NCBI RefSeq assembly: GCF_900103845.1
Contig: NZ_FNIJ01000014.1
Coordinates: forward strand, 1-64,000
From: Pseudomonas jinjuensis
GTDB lineage: Bacteria > Pseudomonadota > Gammaproteobacteria > Pseudomonadales > Pseudomonadaceae
DNA: 64,000 nt
Direction: 5' to 3'
A program made the translations under genes and the position numbers. Shown one piece after another: positions 20,727-29,292 of the stretch; within the stretch, counting starts at the first letter, position 1; every line of letters begins with the position of its first letter. The notes beneath the pieces were generated by a model that made no database searches, was not told where the DNA came from, and was given only the letters and a program-made list of their open reading frames with translations.

Positions 20727-21171
20727 TGTCGTTCTCGATAGGCGCCGGATGCGGCGCGCAGCAGTGCGCGGCGACGGCGAAAGTCGGAGTGCGCCGGTTC
20801 AGCCGGCGCCGGTTTCGATGCGGTCAGCGCAGGGAAACATCCGGCGGACGCGCATGGCGGCAGTGCCACAGCGCCCAGAAGGCCAGTTCGAGAGGAAGAG
20901 TCGGTGCGCTTCGGCGCGTGCGCTGGCGCGGCAGGCGGACCGGTGCGGCGGCCTTGGGGGCGGCAGCGGTGGCGATGCTGGCGAGCGCGGGGAGGAGGGG
21001 CATGGAAACTGCCGTGGCCGAAGATGCCGGACAGACTGGCACAGGGGAATGGATACGTTAAATGCGATTTTTACGACCTTTGGTTGAGCCAGTTCGAAAC
21101 CGAATGCTGTCGATGGAGCGTGGTGCCGGACGACTAGACTGGAAAGGTTTTTCCACGAGCGCCGTTCGCCC
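20727..21171. other. Intergenic region, no gene supported
   Basis: 445 bp between the divergent ligase gene and the MoaD-like gene. It is GC-rich and arginine/alanine-codon-like in several frames. A leftward 72-codon frame (20824-21042) has no ribosome site or recognised family. The promoters of both flanking genes should lie here, but no clear -35/-10 or operator was picked out. Confidence 0.5.
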
Positions 21172-21441
21172 ATGCCCCGTGTCGTCTTCGCCCCATCGAT
21201 CCAGCGCCACGTCCCCTGCGAGGAGCAGGAGGTGCAGGCGCGCACGGTCGGCGACGCGCTGGAGGCGGTGTTCGCACGCGAGCCGCGCCTGCGTGGCTAC
21301 ATCCTCGACGACCAGGGCGGGCTGCGCCGGCACCTGGTGATCTTCATCGATGGTTTGCGCATGCGCGACCGCGTCCGCCTGAGCGATCCGGTCGAGGCCG
21401 GGAGCGAGGTCTACGTCGTGCAGGCGCTATCCGGAGGCTAG
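21172..21441 (+). CDS. MoaD/ThiS-family ubiquitin-like protein
   Basis: 89 aa beta-grasp protein ending in Ser-Gly-Gly, the C-terminal diglycine needed for adenylation and thiocarboxylate formation in MoaD and ThiS. The HLVIFIDGLRMRDRVRLSDPV core fits the family, as does the EVYVVQALSGG end. No MoaE, ThiG or E1-like MoeB/ThiF gene is near. The stop is 2 bp before the start of the BNR-repeat gene, so the two are co-translated. The role is unknown; a sulfur carrier or a protein-modifying tag for its neighbour are possibilities. Confidence 0.8.
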   Translation: MPRVVFAPSIQRHVPCEEQEVQARTVGDALEAVFAREPRLRGYILDDQGGLRRHLVIFIDGLRMRDRVRLSDPVEAGSEVYVVQALSGG

Positions 21442-21443
21442 CT

Positions 21444-22550
21444 ATGGACGATCGACTGCTGGTGGGCACCCGCAAGGGGCTGTTCACTTTCCAGCGCGGC
21501 GCGGACAACCGCTGGAGCGAGACGCGCCGGGATTTCCTCGGCGAACCGGTGAGCATGCTGCTGCCCGACCCGCGCGACGGCAGCCTGTATGCCGCGCTCA
21601 ACCTCGGCCACTTCGGCGTCAAGCTGTGGCGCCAGAGGGCAGGGGAGGACTGGCAGGAATGCGCCGTGCCGGCCTATCCGCCGCAGCCCGACCCGCTGCC
21701 CGCGGCGAAGGAAGGCGACGCCCCGCAGGCGCCCTGGAGCCTCCAGCAGATCTGGTGCCTGGAGACCGGCGGGGTGGACGAGGCCGGCGTGCTCTGGGCC
21801 GGGACCATTCCCGGCGGGCTGTTCCGCAGCGCCGACGGCGGCGACAGCTGGGAGCTGAACCGTCCGCTGTGGGACCGTCCCGAGCGCGCCCGCTGGTTCG
21901 GTGGCGGCTACGACTGGCCGGGCATCCACTCGGTGAGCGTCGATCCGCGCGACAGCCGTCACGTCACGCTCGCGGTGTCCTCCGGCGGCGTCTGGCAGAC
22001 CCGCGACGGCGGCGCCAGCTGGGACTGCACGACCAGGGGCATGTACGCCGAATACATGCCGCCGGAGCTGCGCGAGGAGGGCGCCGTCCAGGACCCGCAC
22101 CGCATGGTGCACTGTCCCGCGCAACCGGACGTGCTCTGGGTCCAGCACCACAACGGCATCTTCAGCTCCCGCGACGGCGGGGCGAACTGGCACGACGTGC
22201 GCGCGCAGCCGTCGAGCTTCGGCTTCGCCGTCGCCGTGCATCCGACGCAGCCGGATACCGCCTGGTTCGTCCCGGCGGTGAAGGACGAATGCCGGGTGCC
22301 GGTGGACGGCAACTTCGTCGTCACCCGCACCCGCGATGGCGGCGCCAGCTTCGAAAGCCTCGTCACCGGATTGCCGCGGCCACCGGCCTACGACCTGGTC
22401 TATCGCCACTGCCTGGACGTCGATCATGAAGGCGACTGCCTGGCCATGGGCTCCACCACCGGTGGCCTGTGGCTCAGCGAAAACGCCGGAGATGACTGGC
22501 ATTGCCTGTCCGCGCACCTGCCGCCGATCTACTGCGTGCGCTTCGGCTGA
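21444..22550 (+). CDS. BNR/sialidase-like beta-propeller protein
   Basis: 368 aa, probably cytoplasmic (no signal peptide). Asp-box motifs (SxDGGxxW type) occur repeatedly: SADGGDSW, TRDGGASW, SRDGGANW, TRDGGASF and SENAGDDW, as in the sialidase/Vps10/photosystem II stability propeller folds. The N-terminal LLVGTRKGLF and the GGGYDWPGIHSV and HHNGIF blocks are characteristic of this family found beside MoaD-like genes. Catalytic residues of true sialidases (the arginine triad) are not evident, so glycosidase activity is doubtful. Ribosome site ggaggctagct. Function unknown. Confidence 0.78.
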   Translation: MDDRLLVGTRKGLFTFQRGADNRWSETRRDFLGEPVSMLLPDPRDGSLYAALNLGHFGVKLWRQRAGEDWQECAVPAYPPQPDPLPAAKEGDAPQAPWSLQQIWCLETGGVDEAGVLWAGTIPGGLFRSADGGDSWELNRPLWDRPERARWFGGGYDWPGIHSVSVDPRDSRHVTLAVSSGGVWQTRDGGASWDCTTRGMYAEYMPPELREEGAVQDPHRMVHCPAQPDVLWVQHHNGIFSSRDGGANWHDVRAQPSSFGFAVAVHPTQPDTAWFVPAVKDECRVPVDGNFVVTRTRDGGASFESLVTGLPRPPAYDLVYRHCLDVDHEGDCLAMGSTTGGLWLSENAGDDWHCLSAHLPPIYCVRFG

Positions 22551-22684
22551 GACAGGCGCGGCGCCGGATTCATACCGGAATTCATACTTTGGAGCGCTTC
22601 TGGAGTCAGCCCTTCCGGCCATACATTTCCTCGCCCAGTCCCTCCGGCACCGCCGGGGATTCGCACGATGTTATGGATGTCACG

Positions 22685-24361
22685 ATGAGCAAGAAAGACG
22701 AGGAACTCTCCCGGCAAGCTGCCGAGCACACGCTGACCCTGAACCCGGTTGTCGGACCGAACCGCCGCGACCTGTTCAGCAGCGCCCGGAAGGTCCTGCG
22801 CCAGGCCCTGGTGCAGCCGCTGCACAGCGCCAGGCATGCCGCGGCGCTGGGCGGCGAGCTGAAGAACGTGCTGCTGGGCGGCTCGGAACTGCAGCCGGAG
22901 GCAGGCGACAAGCGCTTCAGCGATCCGGCCTGGAGCAGCAACCCGCTGTACCGCCGCTACATGCAGGGCTACCTGGCCTGGGCCCGTTCGCTGAACGAGT
23001 GGGTCGCCAGCAGCGACCTGTCCGAACAGGACGCCAGCCGCGGCCAGTTCCTCGTCGGCCTGCTGACCGACGCCCTGGCGCCGACCAACACCCTGGCCAA
23101 TCCGGCGGCGCTCAAGCGCCTGCTGGATACCGGCGGCAAGAGCGTGCTGGACGGCCTCTCGCAACTGGTCAAGGACCTGGTCGAGAACGGCGGCATGCCC
23201 AGCCAGGTGGACAAGACGGCCTTCGAGGTCGGCCGCAACCTGGCCACCACCGAGGGCTCGGTGGTGTTCCGCAACGAAGTGCTGGAGCTGATCCAGTACC
23301 AGCCGCTCACCGAAAGCGTCTACCAGCGCCCGCTGCTGGTGGTGCCCCCGCAGATCAACAAGTACTACGTGTTCGACCTCTCGCCGGAAAAGAGCCTGAT
23401 CCGCTATGCCGTGGGCAGCGGCCTGCAGGCCTTCGCCGTGAGCTGGCGCAACCCGACCACGGCGCAGCGCGAATGGGGCCTCTCCACCTACATCGAGGCG
23501 CTCAAGGAAGCCGTCGACGTGGTGCTGGCGATCACCGGCAGCGACGACCTCAACCTGCTCGGCGCCTGTTCCGGGGCGATCACCATGGTCACGCTGCTCG
23601 GCCACTACGCCGCCCTCGGCGAGAAGAAGGTGAATGCCTTCACCCAGATGGTCAGCGTGCTCGACTGGGAGATGGACGGCGACGTCACCCTGTTCGCCGA
23701 CGAGAAGAGCCTGGAGGCAGCCAGGCGCCGTTCCTACCAGGCCGGCGTGCTGGAAGGCCGCGACATGGCCCGGGTGTTCGCCTGGATGCGGCCGAACGAC
23801 CTGATCTGGAACTACTGGGTGAACAACTACCTGCTCGGCAAGGAGCCGCCGGCGTTCGACATCCTCTACTGGAACAACGACACCACCTCGTTGCCGGCGG
23901 CGCTGCACGGGGAGTTCATCGATTTCTACCAGAGCAACCCGCTGGCCCGCCCCGGCGCCCTGGAAGTCTGCGGCACGCCCATCGACCTCTCCCGGGTCAC
24001 CCAGGACTTCTACTGCCTGGCCGGGTTGACCGACCACATCACCCAGTGGGACGCCTGCTACCGCTCCGCGCAGCTGCTTGGCGGCAAATGCGAGTTCGTC
24101 CTGTCCAGCAGCGGCCACATCCAGAGCATCCTCAACCCGCCGGGCAACCCCAGGGCGCGCTTCATGACCAACGGCGAGCTGCCGGACGACGCCAGCGACT
24201 GGCTGGCAGGCAGCAGCAAGCATGCCGGTTCCTGGTGGCCGCACTGGCTGGAATGGCTGCACGCGCGCTCCGGCGAAACCCGCAAGGCGCCGCGCAAGCT
24301 GGGCTGCAGGAACCATCCGGCGGCCGAGGCGGCGCCCGGCACCTACGTGCACCTGCGCTGA
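22685..24361 (+). CDS. phaC: Class II (medium-chain-length) polyhydroxyalkanoate synthase
   Basis: 558 aa, the length of Pseudomonas PhaC1 (559). It polymerises (R)-3-hydroxyacyl-CoA into polyester granules. The lipase-like box is GACSGA with nucleophile Cys295; the usual class II box is GACSGG. The catalytic Asp lies in AGLTDHITQW and His in SSSGHIQSI. The N-terminus RQAAEHTLTLNPVVG and the end AAPGTYVHLR closely follow P. aeruginosa PhaC1. A start at 22673 is also possible. None of the usual partners (phaZ, phaC2, phaD, phaF, phaI) is adjacent, so this is a solitary synthase, possibly with a different substrate range. Confidence 0.92.
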   Translation: MSKKDEELSRQAAEHTLTLNPVVGPNRRDLFSSARKVLRQALVQPLHSARHAAALGGELKNVLLGGSELQPEAGDKRFSDPAWSSNPLYRRYMQGYLAWARSLNEWVASSDLSEQDASRGQFLVGLLTDALAPTNTLANPAALKRLLDTGGKSVLDGLSQLVKDLVENGGMPSQVDKTAFEVGRNLATTEGSVVFRNEVLELIQYQPLTESVYQRPLLVVPPQINKYYVFDLSPEKSLIRYAVGSGLQAFAVSWRNPTTAQREWGLSTYIEALKEAVDVVLAITGSDDLNLLGACSGAITMVTLLGHYAALGEKKVNAFTQMVSVLDWEMDGDVTLFADEKSLEAARRRSYQAGVLEGRDMARVFAWMRPNDLIWNYWVNNYLLGKEPPAFDILYWNNDTTSLPAALHGEFIDFYQSNPLARPGALEVCGTPIDLSRVTQDFYCLAGLTDHITQWDACYRSAQLLGGKCEFVLSSSGHIQSILNPPGNPRARFMTNGELPDDASDWLAGSSKHAGSWWPHWLEWLHARSGETRKAPRKLGCRNHPAAEAAPGTYVHLR

Positions 24362-24479
24362 GGAACCGCGGCGGGCGGGAAATCTCCGCTGACAAGACGA
24401 CGGGAACGCTGGCGCGCGGCCAGCGTCAAACCGCGCCAGATGGGGGAGAATAGCCCCTGCCGTCCGTCCGGAGTCTTTG

Positions 24480-25067
24480 ATGTCGATCCCCCTGCTGTCC
24501 CGCGCCGCCGCGCTGTTCCTTTCCCTGGCCGTATCCCCCGTCCTGCTGGCCTGCCCGCAGGGGCAGCATGAAGTGTGCATCGCCGACTGCGTGTGCGTGC
24601 CCGATCCCGGGCCGATCTTCGGCGATATCCAGGAGAACATGGGGCGCATGGCCGCTTCCGCGCTGGAAACCTGGCTGATCCAGTCCCGCGAGACGGCGCT
24701 GCGCGAAGGCAGCGAGCCGATCCCGGCGGACATCCGCGAGCAGATGCGCCCGTACTTCTCCGAACAGGTGCTGGACGCGGCGCGCTTCAAGGTCGGCGAG
24801 GGCGACGAGCTGAACATCGGCGCCGCAGTGATGCACAACCAGGACACCGAGGCGGTGACGCTGGTGGACGTGATCGTCTTCCGCAGCCTCAACGACGCCA
24901 TGGAAAACCTGCCGCTCTGGGCCCACGAGCTGAAGCACGTCGAGCAGTACCAGCAATGGGGCGTGAAGGAATTCGCCACGCGCTACAGCCGCGACTTCGA
25001 CGCCGTGGAAAGCCCGGCCTACGAGATGCAGACCCGCGTGACGCGGGCGCTGCAGGCGAAGAAGTAA
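24480..25067 (+). CDS. Small secreted protein with HELKH metal-site motif (DUF4157-like)
   Basis: 195 aa. A signal peptide (SRAAALFLSLAVSPVLLAC) ends near a cysteine, so a lipoprotein is possible. A cysteine-rich stretch follows (CPQGQHEVCIADCVCVPD). Near the C-terminus LWAHELKHVEQYQQWG contains HExxH with VESPAYEMQ downstream as a possible third ligand, as in DUF4157 (eCIS core) domains. Whether it is an active protease is unknown. It lies alone between phaC and a REP cluster. Confidence 0.68.
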   Translation: MSIPLLSRAAALFLSLAVSPVLLACPQGQHEVCIADCVCVPDPGPIFGDIQENMGRMAASALETWLIQSRETALREGSEPIPADIREQMRPYFSEQVLDAARFKVGEGDELNIGAAVMHNQDTEAVTLVDVIVFRSLNDAMENLPLWAHELKHVEQYQQWGVKEFATRYSRDFDAVESPAYEMQTRVTRALQAKK

Positions 25068-25665
25068 TCCCGCCATGGTTCCCACGCTCCTGCGTGGGAA
25101 CCCATCCCGGGACGCTCCGCGTCCCATCGACGCGGGAGCGTGGGAACGATCGCCATGCTCTGGTTCGCGGGCATGGCCCGCTCCTACACAGAGTCGCGCC
25201 GCCCCTGAAGCACGCACAGAACTTGTAGGAGCCAGCTTGCTGGCGATTGCCGTGTTCTCCTTCCACGCCGACGTTGAGGGAAAACCTGGATCGCCAGCAA
25301 GAACTAGGCGTCCCCCTGGCTCCTACAGGTATGGCGTCAAGCGGGCCATGAGCAGCCACGTAGGGCGCATAGCGCGCCAGCGCTATCCGCCATCCCATCG
25401 GCGTGGCCTGGTCGGCGGATGAAGCGTTCCGCTTCATTCGCCCTACACCTGCGCTAGGCCATGGCGCGAAGACAGTTGCTCCTATAGGTACGTTCCCGCT
25501 CGTCGTAGGACCGAGGGGGACGCCCAGTCCTTGCTCGCGAACAAAATGCACTGAGATACCAAGACAGTTGCTCCTACAACATCGCCGGTTTATTGGATCC
25601 CCGCGTTCGCGGGGAAGACGGAGCGCGTAGGGCGAATAACGCGTCAGCGTTATCCGCCGTCATCG
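25068..25665. repeat. Large REP/REPIN cluster
   Basis: 598 bp without a gene. It contains the CCCACGCTCCTGCGTGGGAA hairpin at 25080-25099, a REP near 25165, a compound element at 25226-25340 (gtaggagccagcttgctggc to ggcgtcaagcggg) repeated almost exactly at 29116-29237, a gtaggaccgagggggacgcc unit near 25505 that recurs near 42825, and a ggcgaataacgcg palindrome near 25630. Confidence 0.8.
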
Positions 25666-26574
25666 TCACGAATTGATTGCCCGCCACCAGCGCTGCGAAT
25701 GCTGCCGCAGATTGTTGCCCCAACCCCGCTGCATCCCCGCCGCCGCCAGCAGGATGGCGGCCACGCCCAGCCATTGCAGGGCGCTGAGGCGGTGGTCGAA
25801 GGCGAGCCAGTCGACGAAGATCGCCGCCACCGGGTAGATGAACGACAGCGCCCCGGTCAGCGCGGTCGGCAGTTTCTGGATCGCGCCGTAGAGCAGCACG
25901 TACATCAGCCCGGTATGCACGATGCCCAGGGTTCCCAGGCTGGCCCAGGCGGTGCTGTCCTGCGGCAGCGGCGAGAAGTGCGCCCAGGGCGCCAGCAGCG
26001 CCACGCCGGTGAGGGTCTGGATCAGCGCGATGAGGTGCGGCGGGATGCCGTCCAGGCGCTTGATGATCAAGGCCGCCAGCGCATACAGCAGCGCCGCGCC
26101 GAGGGCCAGGGCGATGCCGCCGAGGTAGTCGCTGCCGCTGTGGTCGCCGTGGGCACTGACGATGGCGAGCATGCCGGCGAAGGAAACGCCCAGCCAGGCC
26201 ATCTTCTGCAGGGTGATCTTCTCGCCGAGGAACATCGCCCCCAGCAGCACCAGCATGAACGGCTGCACGTTGTACACCGCCGTGCCGATGGAGATCGACG
26301 CGCGCGGGTAGGAGGCGAACAGCAGCAGCCAGTTGCCGACGATGAAGACGCCGCTGAGCAGGGCGAGGAGGAAGGTGGTGCGGTCGAGAATGCCGGGGCG
26401 CAGCAGCCCGAGCGCGGCGCAGACCAGCAGCAGGGTCACGGCGCCGAAGGCGCAGCGCCAGAACACCACGTCGAGCACCGCTTGCCCGGAAATCAGCACC
26501 AGCCAGCCGATGGTCCCGCAGATCAGCATGGCGGCGACCATTTCCAGGGTTCCACGTTTGATCGGATCGTTCAT
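25666..26574 (-). CDS. EamA/DMT-family metabolite exporter
   Basis: 302 aa integral membrane protein with about ten TM helices in two EamA repeats, the first opening with MLICGTIGWLVLISG and the second after SAHGDHSGSDYLGG. This family exports amino acids, nucleosides or other metabolites. The gene is divergent from an Lrp/AsnC regulator with 131 bp between, a frequent pairing in which the regulator senses an amino acid and controls its exporter. The substrate is not predictable. Start MNDPIKRG fits the first TM; upstream codons are a read-through. Confidence 0.82.
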   Translation of the reverse strand: MNDPIKRGTLEMVAAMLICGTIGWLVLISGQAVLDVVFWRCAFGAVTLLLVCAALGLLRPGILDRTTFLLALLSGVFIVGNWLLLFASYPRASISIGTAVYNVQPFMLVLLGAMFLGEKITLQKMAWLGVSFAGMLAIVSAHGDHSGSDYLGGIALALGAALLYALAALIIKRLDGIPPHLIALIQTLTGVALLAPWAHFSPLPQDSTAWASLGTLGIVHTGLMYVLLYGAIQKLPTALTGALSFIYPVAAIFVDWLAFDHRLSALQWLGVAAILLAAAGMQRGWGNNLRQHSQRWWRAINS

Positions 26575-26669
26575 GCTTGGGGCCTCCTCTGTACGGGCAC
26601 AGTATGACGAGGCGAAACCCCGGCCTTCCATCCGTTATGTAAGGCTGAATCCGATCCTTGCCTTTACTA

Positions 26670-26684
26670 TCAAGGTATACTTGA
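26670..26684. promoter_or_regulatory. Candidate Lrp-type operator between exporter and regulator
   Basis: TCAAGGTATACTTGA is an imperfect palindrome (TCAAG/CTTGA arms) 22 bp before the regulator start. Lrp/AsnC proteins commonly bind such sites to repress themselves and activate a divergent exporter. Position, not homology, is the argument. Confidence 0.4.
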
Positions 26685-26705
26685 GGATTGCCTGACGAGG
26701 CTGCC

Positions 26706-27143
26706 ATGACCGACGAAATCGACCAGATGCTGATCGCCGCCCTGATGGAAGACTCGCGCCGCTCGCTCAAGGCCCTGGCGCAGATCAGCGGGCTCAGCTC
26801 GCCCAGCGTCGCCGAGCGCCTGCGCAAGCTGGAGGAGCGCGGGGTGATCACCGGCTACACGGTGACCGTCGACCCGCGCGCCTTCGGCTACCAGTTGCAG
26901 GCCATCGTTCGCGTGCGGCCGCTGCCGGGCAAGCTGCACGAGGTGGAGCGGCAGATCCAGGCGATCCCGGAATTCACCGAGTGCGACAAGGTCACCGGCG
27001 ACGACTGCTTCATCGCCCGCCTGCACGTGCGCGACATGGAGCAGCTGGATACGCTGCTCGACCGCATCAACGCCTACGCCGAGACCAACACTTCGGTGGT
27101 GAAGAAGACCCCGGTCAAGCGCCGCCTGCCGCCGATGTCCTGA
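26706..27143 (+). CDS. Lrp/AsnC-family transcriptional regulator
   Basis: 145 aa. The N-terminal HTH (SRRSLKALAQISGLSSPSVA, ERLRKLEERGVITGY) is followed by a RAM/AsnC ligand domain with VTGDDCFIARLHVRD. This is the standard length for the family. Start MTDEIDQM was taken over an upstream ATG at 26688. Divergent to the EamA exporter, its likely target. A 140-bp inverted-terminus element follows immediately after the stop and may terminate its transcript. Confidence 0.87.
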   Translation: MTDEIDQMLIAALMEDSRRSLKALAQISGLSSPSVAERLRKLEERGVITGYTVTVDPRAFGYQLQAIVRVRPLPGKLHEVERQIQAIPEFTECDKVTGDDCFIARLHVRDMEQLDTLLDRINAYAETNTSVVKKTPVKRRLPPMS

Positions 27144-27283
27144 GACCCTGTCCATGATCAGCTGCGCGTCGGCATAACTGCGTTGAAAATGGGCTCGGGA
27201 TGCTCATTTACTCTGTGTAAACTCCGCTCCCTCGCCCATTTTCGCCTTGTTCTGCTCTAGCTCGCGGGATCATGAACAGGGTC
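27144..27283. repeat. 140-bp element with terminal inverted repeats (MITE-like)
   Basis: GACCCTGTCCATGATC (27144-27159) is the inverse, with one mismatch, of GATCATGAACAGGGTC (27268-27283). An inner stem pairs aaaatgggc with gcccatttt. It begins at the base after the Lrp stop codon. No coding capacity. No target duplication was recognised at the ends. Confidence 0.65.
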
Positions 27284-27412
27284 TGGCGCGGCTCCATCAT
27301 TGCCCGGCATGACCACTATCGATCCCGACAAATGGTCAGCCGGGGAGGGCGTCGCTAGAGTCACGCTCAAAGTCATGTCCGCCTCCGGGCGCGACCCCGA
27401 GTGGAGTGTTCA

Positions 27413-28411
27413 ATGAAGTCCCTTTCCGAAACCGCCTTTTCCATGCTCGACCTGGTGCCGGTGCGCGATACCGGAACCGCCGCCGAGGCGCTGGACAACG
27501 CCGTGCAGACCGCGCGCCACGTCGAGCGTCTCGGCTTCACCCGCTACTGGCTGGCCGAGCACCACAACATGGAAGGCATCGCCAGTTCGGCCACCGCGCT
27601 GCTGATCGGCCACATCGCCGGCAAGACCGGGCGCATCCGCGTCGGTTCCGGCGGCATCATGCTGCCGAACCATCCGCCGCTGGTGGTGGCGGAAAACTTC
27701 GGCACCCTCGCCACCCTCTATCCGAACCGCATCGACCTCGGTCTCGGCCGCGCTCCCGGCGCCGACCAGGCGACCATGCGCGCGCTGCGCCGCGACCGCC
27801 TGCTGGGCGAAGGCGAGGACTTCCCGGAGCAGGTCGCCGAACTGGAAATGCTCCTCGGCCCGCGCCGCCCGCAGCAGAGCATCATCGCCTCGCCGGGGGA
27901 GGGCACCAACGTGCCGATCTGGCTGCTCGGCTCCAGCCTGTTCAGCGCCCGGCTGGCGGCGGAGAAGGGTTTGCCCTACGCCTTCGCCTCGCACTTCGCG
28001 CCGCGCTACCTGCACGACGCGCTGCGCATCTACCGGCAGAACTTCCGCCCCTCGGCGGTGCTGGACAAACCCTACGCCATGATCGGCGTCCCGCTGATCG
28101 CCGCGCCCAGCGACGAGGAGGCCGAATACCTCGCCACCACCGCCTTCCAGCGCACCCTGGCGCTGATCCGTGGCCAGGACCTCAGGCTGCGTCCGCCCGT
28201 GGAAAGCATGGTCGGCCGCTGGCTGCCCCATGAGCAGGAAGCGGTGGGCAACTTCTTCGGCCTGGCGGTGATAGGCGGCCTGGAGAAGGTGCGCAGCCGG
28301 CTGGAAATCCTGCTGGAGCAGACGAAGGCGGACGAGCTGATCTTCACCAGCGACATCTACGACCAGGACTTGCGCCTGCGCTCGCTGGAGATCGTCGCCG
28401 GCCTGCGCTGA
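27413..28411 (+). CDS. LLM-class flavin-dependent oxidoreductase
   Basis: 332 aa, bacterial luciferase-like monooxygenase fold (TIM barrel). The N-terminal [13 protein letters not shown] and the [39 protein letters not shown] and [10 protein letters not shown] blocks match the MsnO8/YhbW-like subgroup. These use reduced flavin and oxygen on unknown small organic substrates. No flavin reductase gene is adjacent. Start MKSLSET follows a gagtgga site. Substrate not predictable. Confidence 0.85.
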   Translation: MKSLSETAFSMLDLVPVRDTGTAAEALDNAVQTARHVERLGFTRYWLAEHHNMEGIASSATALLIGHIAGKTGRIRVGSGGIMLPNHPPLVVAENFGTLATLYPNRIDLGLGRAPGADQATMRALRRDRLLGEGEDFPEQVAELEMLLGPRRPQQSIIASPGEGTNVPIWLLGSSLFSARLAAEKGLPYAFASHFAPRYLHDALRIYRQNFRPSAVLDKPYAMIGVPLIAAPSDEEAEYLATTAFQRTLALIRGQDLRLRPPVESMVGRWLPHEQEAVGNFFGLAVIGGLEKVRSRLEILLEQTKADELIFTSDIYDQDLRLRSLEIVAGLR

Positions 28412-28508
28412 GGCGGCGCCGGCGTTCGCCATGACCCGACGGGTGGCCCGCCAGCGCCCGCCGGGGCAGCTAGGTTGAATCTGGAGCTGGGCATATCAGG
28501 AGCTTGCC

Positions 28509-28985
28509 ATGACTACCGATCAACCCCGTCCACCGTTCCCGCCGTTCACCCGGGAAACCGCCATCCAGAAAGTGCGCCTGGCAGAGGATGGCTGGAACAG
28601 CCGCAATCCGGAAAAGGTCGCGCTGGCCTATACGGTCGACAGCCGCTGGCGCAACCGTGCCGAGTTTCCGCAGGGGCGCGAGCAGATCATCGCCTTCCTG
28701 ACCCGCAAGTGGCAGCGCGAGCTCGACTACCGCCTGATCAAGGAACTCTGGGCGTTCGCGGACAACCGTATCGCCGTGCGCTTCGCCTACGAATGGCACG
28801 ACGACTCGGGGAACTGGTATCGCTCCTACGGCAACGAGAATTGGGCCTTCGACGAGAACGGCCTGATGTTCCAGCGTCATGCCAGCATCAACGACCTGCC
28901 GATCCGCGCGGACCAGCGCCTCTACCACTGGCCGCTCGGCCGCCGCCCCGACGACCACCCCGGCCTCAGCGACCTGGGACTGTAG
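28509..28985 (+). CDS. DUF1348 (NTF2/SnoaL-like) protein
   Basis: 158 aa small alpha+beta cone-fold protein of the DUF1348 family. Typical blocks are [70 protein letters not shown] and [13 protein letters not shown] [12 protein letters not shown]. The function is unknown; the fold often binds or turns over small hydrophobic ligands. It stands 97 bp after the LLM gene in the same direction, with its own AGGAG site, so the two may share a transcript. Confidence 0.85.
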   Translation: MTTDQPRPPFPPFTRETAIQKVRLAEDGWNSRNPEKVALAYTVDSRWRNRAEFPQGREQIIAFLTRKWQRELDYRLIKELWAFADNRIAVRFAYEWHDDSGNWYRSYGNENWAFDENGLMFQRHASINDLPIRADQRLYHWPLGRRPDDHPGLSDLGL

Positions 28986-29292
28986 CGCGGGCACCGCCGG
29001 TACCATCGACGCGGGGCGTGGGAACGATGAATTGAAGTGATCGATGGCGGGTAGGTTGTCGTAGGGTGGATGAGGCTTTTTTCATCCACCATTGCGCGCT
29101 GTGGCCGCTCTTCGTAGGAGCGAGCTTGCTGGCGAAGGCCGTGCCATCCGGCCGTGCCAGCGCTGAGGGGAAACCTGGATCGCCAGCAAGAACTAGGCGT
29201 CCCCCTGGCTCCTACAGGTTCGGCGTCAAGCGGGACAGGGTGCTTAGGGCGAATAACGCGCCAGCGCTATCCGCCATCCTGACGGGGCCTTC
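28986..29292. repeat. REP/REPIN region
   Basis: 307 bp without a gene. It has a GGTGGATGA...TCATCCACC hairpin at about 29064-29090, also found at 53744-53769. The compound REP element at 29116-29237 shares about 60 near-identical bases with 25280-25340. Another ggcgaataacgcg unit lies at 29247-29280, facing the permease stop. Confidence 0.75.

Noticed and set aside
20824..21042. 72-codon leftward frame upstream of the polyamine ligase
   Set aside because: No ribosome site, Arg/Ala/Pro-rich, no recognised family. It might be a small gene but cannot be supported.
21034..21056. tggcacaggggaatggat as a second sigma-54 promoter ahead of the MoaD-like gene
   Set aside because: The -24 half is good but no TTGC follows at the right distance.
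21444..22550. True sialidase
   Set aside because: Asp boxes alone are not enough; the arginine triad and a signal peptide are not seen.
25068..25665. Possible CRISPR-like repeats
   Set aside because: Repeats are palindromic REP units of varied spacing and orientation, without regular spacers or cas genes.
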